Source of the DNA: CAVVXX01 sp052389895
GTDB taxonomy: Bacteria; Pseudomonadota; Alphaproteobacteria; Micropepsales; Micropepsaceae
Direction of reading: 5' to 3'
DNA: 64,000 nt
NCBI GenBank assembly: GCA_052389895.1
Contig: JBQTHM010000020.1
Location: 13,894-77,893 of the forward strand
The stretch's first letter is position 1. Every line of letters starts with the position of its first letter. Shown one piece after another: positions 33,447 through 42,269 of the stretch. Both the position numbers and the translations under genes were made by a program. Below the pieces are notes generated by a model. That model had not been told where the DNA came from, made no database searches, and worked only from the letters and a program-made list of their open reading frames with translations.

Positions 33447-34943
33447 ATGGATGCTCAGCCAAGCTTTCCCGCCTTCGCAGAACTGTACGGCAATGGACGC
33501 GCCCAGGTACTCTTCACAAAGTTCGTAGCTGATCTGGAGACGCCAGTCTCCGCGTACCTCAAGCTCGCGCGCTCACACACCAATACGTTTCTTCTGGAGA
33601 GTGTGCAGGGGGGCAGCACGCGCGGCCGCTACTCTGCGATTGGCGTCCGGCCGGACTTGATTTGGCGCTGCCAAAACGGCATTGCGGAACTCAATCGCAA
33701 TGCGTTGGAAGGCGCGAGCGTTTTTGAACTGGACGACCGAAGCAAGCGGCCGTTGGACTCGCTGAAGCACGCCGTCCGCTCGATTCGGATGGAACTGCCC
33801 CGCGATCTGCCGCCGATCGCGGCGGGACTGTTCGGCTACGTTGGCTACGACATGGTGCGTTTCATGGAGCGCCTTCCGCCGCCCCCGCCGGACGCCCTAG
33901 GCCTCCCTGATGCGGTCCTCCTACGACCCACAATCACCGCGATATTCGACAATCTGCGCGATGAGATCACGGTGGTTACTCCGGTTTGGCCAGATCCCTC
34001 GCTCGTTTCAAAAGACGCTTACGACCGCGCCATAAGCCGGCTTTCGGATGCCGTGGCCGCGCTGAAGTCGCCGGAACCAAAAACAAAGGAACGCGTGGTT
34101 GCGGGCGCACCTACAATTGAGTCCAACACTTCCCGCTCCGATTACTTCGCGATCGTGGAAAAGGCGAAGCAATACATTCTTGCCGGCGACATCTTTCAGG
34201 TCGTGCCGAGCCAGCGGTTCCGGCGACCCTTCATCCATTCGCCGTTTTCGCTCTATCGAGCGCTGCGCAGACTTAATCCTTCTCCCTTTCTCTATTTCCT
34301 GAACCTGCCCGGCTTCGCCATAGCTGGTTCCAGCCCGGAGATTCTCGTGCGCCTGCGAGAGGGCATTGTGACAATTCGACCCATCGCGGGCACAAGGCCG
34401 CGCGCGAAAACCGAAGAAGACGACAAGCGAATTGCGGCCGAATTGCTTGCCGATCAGAAAGAGCGTGCGGAACACCTGATGTTGCTCGATCTGGGCCGCA
34501 ATGATGTCGGGCGTGTAGCCGAAACCGGAAGCGTTCGTGTGAGCGAACAATTTGTAATCGAGCGCTACAGCCATGTGATGCATATTGTTTCTAACGTCGA
34601 GGGCTACCTAGCGAAGGACATGGACGCGGTGGACGCTTTGATCGCCGGATTCCCGGCGGGTACCCTGACGGGTGCACCCAAGGTGCGCGCGATGGAAATC
34701 ATCGACGGACTGGAAAAAGAGAAACGCGGCGTCTATGGCGGCGCCATCGGCTATTTCTCGGCGGACGGTTCGATGGATACCTGCATCGCCCTGCGCACCG
34801 CCATCGTCAAGGACGGCACAATGTATGTTCAGGCGGGCGGCGGCGTTGTAGCCGACAGCGAGGCCGAAGCCGAATATCAGGAAACCGTCAACAAGGCGAA
34901 GGCGCTGATGGCCGCTGCCGAAGAAGCTTCGGGCGCTGGCTGA
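33447..34943 (+). CDS. trpE: anthranilate synthase component I
   Basis: Makes anthranilate from chorismate with the TrpG glutaminase. 498 residues, family length. Catalytic-domain markers are YILAGDIFQVVPSQRFRRPF, PSPFLYFLNLPGFAIAGSSP, IRPIAGTRPR, LLDLGRNDVGRV and FPAGTLTGAPKVRAMEII. The Leu-Glu-Ser feedback-site motif is visible as LLES near residue 45. The ATG at 33447 lies 10 bp after ppiD. trpG follows after a 144-bp gap, unlike the tight packing of the later trp genes. Confidence 0.95.
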   Translation: MDAQPSFPAFAELYGNGRAQVLFTKFVADLETPVSAYLKLARSHTNTFLLESVQGGSTRGRYSAIGVRPDLIWRCQNGIAELNRNALEGASVFELDDRSKRPLDSLKHAVRSIRMELPRDLPPIAAGLFGYVGYDMVRFMERLPPPPPDALGLPDAVLLRPTITAIFDNLRDEITVVTPVWPDPSLVSKDAYDRAISRLSDAVAALKSPEPKTKERVVAGAPTIESNTSRSDYFAIVEKAKQYILAGDIFQVVPSQRFRRPFIHSPFSLYRALRRLNPSPFLYFLNLPGFAIAGSSPEILVRLREGIVTIRPIAGTRPRAKTEEDDKRIAAELLADQKERAEHLMLLDLGRNDVGRVAETGSVRVSEQFVIERYSHVMHIVSNVEGYLAKDMDAVDALIAGFPAGTLTGAPKVRAMEIIDGLEKEKRGVYGGAIGYFSADGSMDTCIALRTAIVKDGTMYVQAGGGVVADSEAEAEYQETVNKAKALMAAAEEASGAG

Positions 34944-35004
34944 CGCCACCTGACCCATAAGATACCGCTAGCGCGTTATCAATGTTCCGGCTTTATGGCG
35001 TCAG
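34940..35004. repeat. 9-bp inverted repeat in the trpE-trpG gap
   Basis: CTGACGCCA at 34940-34948 and TGGCGTCAG at 34996-35004 are exact reverse complements separated by 47 bases. There is no T run, so it is not an intrinsic terminator. A regulatory role is only possible. Confidence 0.35.
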
Positions 35005-35087
35005 GATTCCCGCAGGTTCAATTACGTCACCACCCCGGCGGCGACTAAAATCGGCGTGCGGCCGAATGTTCTGCTAAAACAGAGCCC

Positions 35088-35672
35088 ATGCTGCTCCTGA
35101 TCGATAACTATGACAGCTTTACTTACAACCTCTTCCATTACTTGGGGGACCTGGGTGAAGAGGTGGTTGTTCGCCGCAATGACGATATGTCGGCTGAGCA
35201 GGCCCTCGGCATGAAACCGGATGCCGTCGTGCTTTCGCCAGGCCCCTGCGATCCCGACAAAGCCGGAATCTGCTTGCAGCTGGTTATGGCTGCCGGGGGC
35301 CGCATGCCAATACTGGGTGTTTGCCTTGGCCATCAGGCCATTGCCCAAGCGTACGGCGCGAATATCGTGCGTGCACCGAGACCAATGCATGGAAAGGTTT
35401 CGCACATCCACCACACTGACGAAGGCGTCTTCGCCGGACTCAAAAATGATTTTGTCGCCACGCGTTACCACTCATTGACCGTCGACCCGCAATCGATCCC
35501 GGAATGCCTGATTGTCACGGCCAAGTCGGAAGACGGCGTAATTATGGGCTTGCAGCACACGTCACACCCGGTGCACGGAGTGCAATTTCATCCAGAGAGC
35601 ATCGCCTCGGAGCAGGGGCACGCGTTGCTGCGCAATTTTCTCTCGCTCGCGCGCGTTAGGGCCGAAACATGA
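35088..35672 (+). CDS. trpG: anthranilate synthase glutaminase component II
   Basis: 194-residue class I glutamine amidotransferase. It has IDNYDSFTYNLFHYLG at the N-terminus, the nucleophilic cysteine in LGVCLGHQAIAQAYG and the His-Glu pair in GVQFHPESIASEQG. It supplies ammonia to TrpE. Its stop overlaps the trpD start by 4 bp. Confidence 0.96.
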   Translation: MLLLIDNYDSFTYNLFHYLGDLGEEVVVRRNDDMSAEQALGMKPDAVVLSPGPCDPDKAGICLQLVMAAGGRMPILGVCLGHQAIAQAYGANIVRAPRPMHGKVSHIHHTDEGVFAGLKNDFVATRYHSLTVDPQSIPECLIVTAKSEDGVIMGLQHTSHPVHGVQFHPESIASEQGHALLRNFLSLARVRAET

Positions 35673-36697
35673 AGAAGGCAGATCAATTCGGCGCCATGCT
35701 GAAACGCATGATCGCCGGCTACACACTCAGTGAGGAGGAAGCTGCACTCGCGTTCGGTGCGTTGATGCAGGGCGATATCAGCTCGGTTCGCATGTCGTCA
35801 TTTCTCACAATGCTTTCCATGCGCCATCCGAGTGTAGATGAGCTTGTGGGTGGCGCGCGCGCCATGCGCGAGGCTGTGGTGAGCGTGGACTCGCCCCCCG
35901 GCACGATCGACGTATGCGGCACGGGCGGCGACGGTCAAGGTACGCTCAATGTTTCCACGGCTGCGGCATTTGTTGTCGCGGGGTCTGGCGTCTGCGTCGC
36001 CAAGCACGGCAACCGGGCCATGTCGTCACGCACGGGCTCTGCCGATGTGCTGGAAGCGCTGGGGGCACATATCGCACTGGAGCCGGGAGGCGCAGAGGCC
36101 TGTCTTCGCGCGGCTCGCATCTGTTTCATGTTCGCTCAAGCCTATCATCCTTCCATGAAACACGCGGCTTCCGTGCGCCAAGAACTCGGGTTTCGCACGG
36201 TGTTCAACTTGCTAGGCCCCCTCTCAAATCCCGCCCATGTGAAACGCCAGCTCATTGGCGTTTTCGACGAGGGATGGGTCGAGCCGTTTGCCCATGCGTT
36301 GAAGGCACTGGGTGCGGAGAAGGCATGGATTGTGCACGGTCAGGGCCTCGACGAGATTGCGCTTAGCGGCGTCACCAAAGTTGCTGCGTTGGAGAACGGC
36401 GACGTGCGTACATTCGAAATCACGCCGGAAGATGCGGGTCTTGAACGCGCTCCGGTCACGGCGATCAAGGGTGGCACCGCCGAAAAGAACGCAGGCGCAA
36501 TACGCGAGCTGATGCGGGGCGCGCGTGGGCCATTCCGGGACATCGCAATTTTCAATGCAGCAGCCGGCCTCGTGGTCGCGGACAAGGTTGCCGATCTTCG
36601 CGAAGGAGTCCGCCTGGCTGCTGTTGCCATAGACGAAGGTGCAGCTGAAGCAGCACTCAACACGTTCGTCGCTGCGTCGCGGGAAGTGGCGGCATGA
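35669..36697 (+). CDS. trpD: anthranilate phosphoribosyltransferase
   Basis: Joins anthranilate to PRPP in tryptophan synthesis. 342 residues. The PRPP-binding glycine loop is DVCGTGGDGQGTLNVSTAAA, followed by VAKHGNRAMSSRTGSADVLE and FRTVFNLLGPLSNPA. The ATG overlaps the trpG stop, and its own stop overlaps trpC, indicating translational coupling. Confidence 0.97.
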   Translation: MKKADQFGAMLKRMIAGYTLSEEEAALAFGALMQGDISSVRMSSFLTMLSMRHPSVDELVGGARAMREAVVSVDSPPGTIDVCGTGGDGQGTLNVSTAAAFVVAGSGVCVAKHGNRAMSSRTGSADVLEALGAHIALEPGGAEACLRAARICFMFAQAYHPSMKHAASVRQELGFRTVFNLLGPLSNPAHVKRQLIGVFDEGWVEPFAHALKALGAEKAWIVHGQGLDEIALSGVTKVAALENGDVRTFEITPEDAGLERAPVTAIKGGTAEKNAGAIRELMRGARGPFRDIAIFNAAAGLVVADKVADLREGVRLAAVAIDEGAAEAALNTFVAASREVAA

Positions 36698-37488
36698 GCG
36701 TGCTGGCGAGTATCGCCGCCTACAAGCGTGACGAAGTGGCGCAGGCAAAGACGGAGACGCCCTTGGCGCAACTCGCACAAAAAGCGCGCCGTCAGTCTCC
36801 GCCGCGTGGATTTCTGGCGGCGCTGGCGCGCGCAAAAGCTGAGCAGCGCCCGGCGCTAATCGGCGAAATAAAAAAGGCGAGCCCGTTAAAGGGCGTAATC
36901 CGTAAGAATTTCGAGGCCGCAGACCTGGCGCGCGCCTATGAGCACGGCGGAGCTACATGCCTGTCGGTGTTGACGGATACGCCGTCCTTCCAAGGATCCG
37001 CCACTGATCTCGAAGCCGCGCGAGCAGCATGTTCCCTTCCCGTGCTGCGCAAAGATTTCATTTTGGACCCCTATCAGGTCGTCCAATCCCGCGCGATGGG
37101 AGCGGACTGCGTTCTGCTGATCTTGGCGATGATTGACGACGGCCTGGCTGTCGAGCTCGCTGCAGACGCGCACGATTGGGGCATGGACTGCCTCGTCGAA
37201 ACGCATAGCGAAGTGGAACTTGACCGCGCCGCAAGGCTTGGCGCGAGCCTTATCGGAATAAACAGCCGGGATCTTGCGACCTTTGAAACAAACCTCACGG
37301 CCACGATCCGGCTCGCCGCGCGCGCCCCTACGGGCGCGCATATCGTTGCGGAAAGCGGCCTCACATCCCAGGTGGATCTGCGCGCACTGGCGCAGGCGGG
37401 AATTACCTCCTATCTGATCGGCGAGAGCCTGATGCGTGCCGATGACGTGGCACAAGCTACCCGAAGCCTGCTGGAGGGCGTTCAATGA
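36694..37488 (+). CDS. trpC: indole-3-glycerol phosphate synthase
   Basis: Closes the indole ring in tryptophan synthesis. 264 residues of TIM-barrel type. Family markers are LIGEIKKASPLKGVIR, LSVLTDTPSFQGS, LRKDFILDPYQV, LVETHSEVELDRA, IGINSRDLATFE and VAESGLTS. It overlaps moaC by 4 bp. Confidence 0.97.
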   Translation: MSVLASIAAYKRDEVAQAKTETPLAQLAQKARRQSPPRGFLAALARAKAEQRPALIGEIKKASPLKGVIRKNFEAADLARAYEHGGATCLSVLTDTPSFQGSATDLEAARAACSLPVLRKDFILDPYQVVQSRAMGADCVLLILAMIDDGLAVELAADAHDWGMDCLVETHSEVELDRAARLGASLIGINSRDLATFETNLTATIRLAARAPTGAHIVAESGLTSQVDLRALAQAGITSYLIGESLMRADDVAQATRSLLEGVQ

Positions 37489-37994
37489 ACCGGCGCATGA
37501 CGCACGTTGACGAACGCGGGCGCGCGAGCATGGTCGACGTATCCCGAAAGTCACCGACGGAACGCACCGCAAGCGCCGAAGCCGTCATCGTGCTTTCGGA
37601 ACAGGCCTACAAGCTCGCGACGTCCGGCAGTTCGCCTAAGGGCGATGTCTTCGCGGCAGCGCGCCTTGCAGGCATTGCGGCGGCCAAGAAAACAGCCGAC
37701 CTTATTCCACTGTGCCACGCGATCATGCTTTCTCATGTCACGCTCGATGTGGATCCGGTGCCTGACCGCCACGCCTTGCGCCTTGTGGCGATTGCGAAAA
37801 CAATTGCACGCACCGGCGTGGAAATGGAGGCGCTCACGGCCGCAAGCATTGCCGCACTGACAGTATACGACATGATCAAGGCGGTTGACCGTTCGGCCAC
37901 GATTGAATCCGTGAGGCTTCTCGCCAAGACGGGCGGCAAGAGCGGCAGCTATCAGGCGCCCGCGGAGCCCAGGGCTAAGGGGCGCAAACGTTGA
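37485..37994 (+). CDS. moaC: cyclic pyranopterin monophosphate synthase
   Basis: Second step of molybdenum cofactor synthesis. 169 residues. Family segments are ASMVDVSRKSPTERTASAEA, KKTADLIPLCHAIMLSHV and TGVEMEALTAASIAALTVYD. Position between trpC and moeA is conserved in alphaproteobacteria. The stop overlaps the TTG start of moeA. Confidence 0.95.
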   Translation: MNRRMTHVDERGRASMVDVSRKSPTERTASAEAVIVLSEQAYKLATSGSSPKGDVFAAARLAGIAAAKKTADLIPLCHAIMLSHVTLDVDPVPDRHALRLVAIAKTIARTGVEMEALTAASIAALTVYDMIKAVDRSATIESVRLLAKTGGKSGSYQAPAEPRAKGRKR

Positions 37995-39187
37995 TTTCGG
38001 TCGAAGAGGCGAAGCGTCGCATCTGCGGCGCGTTCCCAAGACTTTCTTCGGAATCGGTGCCGGTCACAAACGCTGCCTGGCGCGTGCTTTCCGCTGACGC
38101 GATCGCACGCATCACACAGCCACCCTTCGATATTTCGGCAATGGACGGCTATGCAGTCCGGGCTACCGATGTCCAAACGCCACATGCCGCGCTGAAACTC
38201 ATCGGGGAAGCGTCGGCCGGCGGCCCTTTCAGGGGCACGGTCGGAAAAGGCGAAGCTGTCCGCATTTATACTGGTGCCGTTGTGCCCGAGGGGGCGGACG
38301 CGGTCGTTATGCAGGAGGACACGTCATCCAAAGACCAAGGCGTCACGATCAAGATTGCAGCATCTCCGGGCAAGCACGTCCGCCGCGCTGGCCTCGATTT
38401 TCAAAGGGGCGATGTGCTCGCAACTGCCGGACGGCGATTGACCGCGCGCGATATCGCGTTACTGGCCGCAGGTGACATCGAGAAAATAGCCGCAACGCGC
38501 AAACCGCGAGTCGGAATTGTCGCCACCGGTGATGAATTGGCTCGCCCCGGCGAACGTCGCAGCGACGACCAAGTCGTAGCCTCCTCAAGTCTTGCGCTCG
38601 CGTCACTCGTCGAAAAATGGGGCGGGCTGGTCACAGATCTCGGCATATTGCCCGATCGCGCGGAGGCGTTTGCGAAGCTGGCCGCGGCAGCCGAAGGTCT
38701 GGATGTAATTGTCACGCTTGGCGGAGCGTCGGTTGGCGATCATGACCTCGTGCGAAGCGCACTCGCGCCGCACGGCTTTGAGCTGGATTTCTGGAAAGTG
38801 GCCATGCGGCCGGGCAAGCCGCTCATTTTTGGCCGGCTTGGGCGAGCGCCGCTGCTCGGGTTGCCGGGCAATCCTGTCTCTGCCTTTGTCTGCGCGCTAG
38901 TATTTCTTCGCCCCGCCATGGCCGTGATGCTGGGCGAAAGTTATGAACCTGCCATCTGGAGAGCGCGGCTCACACGGCCGCTGAAAGCCAATGACACGCG
39001 GCAGGACTACGTTCGGTCGCGCCTGGCATGGATAGGCGGCGAACTCGAGTCAGAGCCCCTGTCCGTTCAGGACTCGTCCATGCAACGAGCGCTAGCCGAG
39101 GCCGGGGGCTTGATAGTGCGCCCGCCAAATGCACCCGGAGTCGCGGCAGGGGAAACGGTTGACGTGTTGCCGCTGGAAAGCTGCTGA
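37991..39187 (+). CDS. moeA: molybdopterin molybdenumtransferase
   Basis: Inserts molybdate into molybdopterin. 398 residues. Markers are FDISAMDGYAVRATD, YTGAVVPEGADAVVMQED, VGIVATGDEL, VTLGGASVGDHD and FGRLGRAPLLGLPGNPVSA. The only suitable start is TTG 37991, which overlaps the moaC stop (TTGA), implying that translation depends on moaC. Confidence 0.95.
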   Translation: MISVEEAKRRICGAFPRLSSESVPVTNAAWRVLSADAIARITQPPFDISAMDGYAVRATDVQTPHAALKLIGEASAGGPFRGTVGKGEAVRIYTGAVVPEGADAVVMQEDTSSKDQGVTIKIAASPGKHVRRAGLDFQRGDVLATAGRRLTARDIALLAAGDIEKIAATRKPRVGIVATGDELARPGERRSDDQVVASSSLALASLVEKWGGLVTDLGILPDRAEAFAKLAAAAEGLDVIVTLGGASVGDHDLVRSALAPHGFELDFWKVAMRPGKPLIFGRLGRAPLLGLPGNPVSAFVCALVFLRPAMAVMLGESYEPAIWRARLTRPLKANDTRQDYVRSRLAWIGGELESEPLSVQDSSMQRALAEAGGLIVRPPNAPGVAAGETVDVLPLESC

Positions 39188-39207
39188 TTCGACCGAGGCG
39201 GGGCTCG

Positions 39208-39236
39208 TTGACGCCCTGTGCGAACTAAAGTAGAAC
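39208..39236 (+). promoter_or_regulatory. lexA promoter with alphaproteobacterial SOS box
   Basis: GAAC-N7-GAAC at 39222-39236 is the reverse complement of GTTC-N7-GTTC, the LexA operator of most alphaproteobacteria. It overlaps a likely -10 (TAGAAC, 39231-39236), which stands 17 bp after TTGACG (39208-39213). LexA bound here would block its own promoter. Confidence 0.75.
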
Positions 39237-39285
39237 GATTCGCGGCGTTTCGCCTTTGTTCGCCTCAATCCTGCTGGGAGCCGCC

Positions 39286-40041
39286 ATGCTGACAAAGAAG
39301 CAATACGAACTGCTCATGTTCATCCACGAGCGTGTGCGCGAAACGGGTGTGCCGCCATCGTTCGACGAGATGAAGGATGCGCTCGACCTGCGCTCGAAGT
39401 CCGGCATTCACCGTCTGATTACTGCATTGGAAGAGCGTGGTTATATTCGCCGGCTCGAAAAGCGCGCGCGAGCGATCGAAATCGTGCGGCTTCCCGAAAA
39501 CATGGCTGAGGGCGTGCGCCCGGCGGCCACCCGCATTCAAGCACAGCGGCTCGCGCATGGAGAATCCACGGCACGCGGCGGCCGCGGCGCCGCTCGTATC
39601 AGCGCGGATACGCGAGCGCCAGCAGCATATCTGCGCCGCAGCTCGCATCCCGAAGCCGGGGCCGCGACCGTACCTCTTCTTGGCCGAATTGCCGCGGGCA
39701 CACCCATAGAAGCATTGCAAAACAAGCTTGACGACGTACCGGTACCGGGTGGCCTGATCGGGAGCGGCGAGCATTACGCGCTTGAGGTCACCGGCGACTC
39801 CATGATCAACGCAGGCATTTTGGATGGCGACACGGTTATCATTCAGCGTGCAGACACCGCGCAGCCGGGAGAAATCGTGGTTGCTCTGGTGGACGAAAGC
39901 GAGGCAACCCTAAAGCGCCTACGCCGCCGCGGCGATTCGATTGCGCTGGAAGCTGCAAATCCTGCATACGAGACACGACTTTATGGTGCCGACCGGGTGC
40001 GCATTCAGGGCCGGCTGGTTGGCCTCTTGCGCCGGTACTGA
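39286..40041 (+). CDS. lexA: LexA repressor
   Basis: SOS-response repressor that cleaves itself with RecA help. 251 residues. An N-terminal winged helix-turn-helix (MLTKKQYELLMFIHERVRET, PPSFDEMKDALDL) is joined by an Arg/Ala-rich linker to the S24 peptidase domain. The cleavage site is Ala137-Gly138 in RIAAGTPIEA, the nucleophile is Ser172 in GDSMI and the general base is Lys210 in ATLKRL. It overlaps the convergent comEC by 37 bp. Confidence 0.96.
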   Translation: MLTKKQYELLMFIHERVRETGVPPSFDEMKDALDLRSKSGIHRLITALEERGYIRRLEKRARAIEIVRLPENMAEGVRPAATRIQAQRLAHGESTARGGRGAARISADTRAPAAYLRRSSHPEAGAATVPLLGRIAAGTPIEALQNKLDDVPVPGGLIGSGEHYALEVTGDSMINAGILDGDTVIIQRADTAQPGEIVVALVDESEATLKRLRRRGDSIALEAANPAYETRLYGADRVRIQGRLVGLLRRY

Positions 40042-42245
40042 GACGCAACCCACGGCCGCCGCCCCCTCATTTCCGCAACCGTTTTTACTTTAACGCCGTC
40101 ACCATCGAGCCAAAGCGCAATTGCGCCCGCGCGAAGCACATCAAAGCGGTCGATAACAGTCCGCGGATTTGGGCAATCCACGCGCAAGGGAACCGCACTC
40201 ACGAGAACGTCGGCGCGCGTGCAATCGTCGCTCAGCGCACCCGGCCTGAGGGCCAGCGCGATGACGGCGCCGTTCGCGCTGCGCGCGGTGCAGCCGTCGT
40301 CATCGCATGTGCTCCCCGCCTTCGCGGATTGCCACTCGCGTTCGTCGCCTCGGCGTAGAAGCCACTGGCTGGCCGTATAATCATCGAGCTCTTTGCCGAG
40401 AATTGTGAATCCAGCAGGCTGTTGCACGCCTGCCATATGGGCGTCGCGGGAAATCAAGACGTCCGGTGGTGTCTCCATCGGGGTGAGCAGGAGACCGGCC
40501 GCCACGGGCCCAAGACCAAACCATCGCCACCGCCTGCGCCAGATACCAATCCATAGGCCCCCGACCACAATCAGCAGCAGCGAAACCATCGGCCAGGAGG
40601 AAAGCAATACGGCCGCACCGGGCAGGCCGCTCACCCAATGGGCGACTTCCATCATACGCTCCACGCCCCAGCCCATGACGCGAAGCGGCCAGGCATCAAG
40701 GCCAAACGGCATAAGAATGACCCCGATCGCAGCGGAGGGCATGACGATAAACGCGACGACAAAATCGGCGAGCACGTTGGAAAGGATGGAGTACCCGCCG
40801 GCGCGATTGAAATGGAAAATGGCGAACGGCGCCGTCGCAAGCGTCGCAACAGTGGTGACCAGCACGATGCCGGTGAAGTAGCGCCGAACACGCAACAAGG
40901 CGCCGGGAAGAGTCCATATCGCGGGCGGCATATCCCTACGAGCTGCCCGCGCGGCCTGCCATTCCGCCAGCGCGATAAGGCCGATGATAGCCGCGAAAGA
41001 CATATGAAAGCCCGCGTCCAGGATGCTCTCGGGTGCAAAAGCGAGAATTGCGATGCCGGCCAGAGCCACGGGATGCATGGTGAGCGCAGGCCGGTCGAAC
41101 AGCACGCCCAGCAGCATCATAGCCAGCATGATGAACGAGCGCGTCGGCGGCGCGCCTCCGCCGCTGATCATAAGATAGAACAGCGAGGCACCAATGGCGC
41201 ACGCGGCTGCCCATTTCTTGATCGGGTATATCAGCACAAGGCGCGGAAATAGCGCGAGCAACGCTCGCACCGCCCAGAAGATTCCGAGGCCTGCAAGCGC
41301 CATATGTAAGCCAGATATGGAAAGAATATGTGCCAGGCCGGAATCGCGGAAAGCGCGGTTGTCGTCCTCGTCTATCGATCCGCGGTCGCCTGTGATCAGC
41401 GCCGCCGCAATGGCACCTTCCGAGCCCGGCAATATTTCCCGTATGCGCTTCGTCATGCGGTGTCGCAGGCGCTCGATGCTGGCGTCGAACGTCTCAAGCA
41501 GGCCCACCTCATGGTGCGCCGGGATCGTTTTGGGCGCGCCAAAGGCGAATGCGAGGCCGCCGATACCATCGAAGTAGGCGCTGCGCGCGAAATCGTAGCC
41601 GCCCGGCATGCTGGGCTCAGGTGGCGGCCTCAGAACGGCAACGACCGAAATCCACTGGCCGGGCTCAAGTGCGGCTGGCACCTTCGAATTCCTGACTGTC
41701 AGCCGCAACCGGCGTGGCAACTCCGCATCCGAGCGTCCAATGCGCGACGGCACGAAGATCACTCGTTGGCCGTTTGTGAGGTCCGATACGCTTTCGACGC
41801 GGCCTTCAATCCGCATCGGTCCCAAATCACTTGTGAGAACTGGTGCGGAAATGACCTCAAGGCGAATCTTGGCCGCCGCAAAGCCAAGGCCGATAGCGGC
41901 CACGAGCACGCACAGGAAACGCAGCATGACCGCGTCCATGCGCAGCGCCGAAACAGCCAGAGCAAGAGCCGCCACCCCCACGCCCGCGGCAAGCCAAACC
42001 GACGGCTCGGAACCGAGGACGAAATAAAGGGCTGTGCCGCCCGCAAAAGCCACAACGAACCATGGAAACCAGCGATCCTGTTCGGCCGCCAGGTTGGCCC
42101 GTATCGATTCGACGAGGGCCCGCAGTGGTCTTGCTGCCTGTGAGGAAGGCCGTATGCTCGCGCCCGCCTCGGCACGGTAGCCCGTGCCAAACCGCCCAGG
42201 ATGCGTGTCTATTGCCAAGGTACCCCGGTTTGTTAGAACCGGCAC
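40005..42245 (-). CDS. comEC: ComEC/Rec2 family competence-type membrane channel
   Basis: 746 residues with about ten hydrophobic segments. An N-terminal OB-like domain (IEGRVESVSDLTNGQRVIFV, GQWISVVAVLRPPPEPSMPGGYDF) is followed by the competence domain containing LAHILSISGLHMALAG and SGGGAPPTRSFIM. The C-terminal part resembles only a shortened metallo-beta-lactamase-like domain. Relatives import single-stranded DNA during transformation. The GTG at 42245 is the most upstream start. gltX starts 24 bp away on the other strand. Confidence 0.88.
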   Translation of the reverse strand: MPVLTNRGTLAIDTHPGRFGTGYRAEAGASIRPSSQAARPLRALVESIRANLAAEQDRWFPWFVVAFAGGTALYFVLGSEPSVWLAAGVGVAALALAVSALRMDAVMLRFLCVLVAAIGLGFAAAKIRLEVISAPVLTSDLGPMRIEGRVESVSDLTNGQRVIFVPSRIGRSDAELPRRLRLTVRNSKVPAALEPGQWISVVAVLRPPPEPSMPGGYDFARSAYFDGIGGLAFAFGAPKTIPAHHEVGLLETFDASIERLRHRMTKRIREILPGSEGAIAAALITGDRGSIDEDDNRAFRDSGLAHILSISGLHMALAGLGIFWAVRALLALFPRLVLIYPIKKWAAACAIGASLFYLMISGGGAPPTRSFIMLAMMLLGVLFDRPALTMHPVALAGIAILAFAPESILDAGFHMSFAAIIGLIALAEWQAARAARRDMPPAIWTLPGALLRVRRYFTGIVLVTTVATLATAPFAIFHFNRAGGYSILSNVLADFVVAFIVMPSAAIGVILMPFGLDAWPLRVMGWGVERMMEVAHWVSGLPGAAVLLSSWPMVSLLLIVVGGLWIGIWRRRWRWFGLGPVAAGLLLTPMETPPDVLISRDAHMAGVQQPAGFTILGKELDDYTASQWLLRRGDEREWQSAKAGSTCDDDGCTARSANGAVIALALRPGALSDDCTRADVLVSAVPLRVDCPNPRTVIDRFDVLRAGAIALWLDGDGVKVKTVAEMRGRRPWVASQYRRKRPTSRP

Positions 42246-42269
42246 GTCCTACGCACGGCCCGGTCCATC

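Noticed and set aside
42186..42269. Possible frame error at the comEC start because gltX begins only 24 bp away.
   Set aside because: GTG 42245 or internal TTG starts are adequate; divergent genes with a tiny gap fit the packing seen elsewhere.
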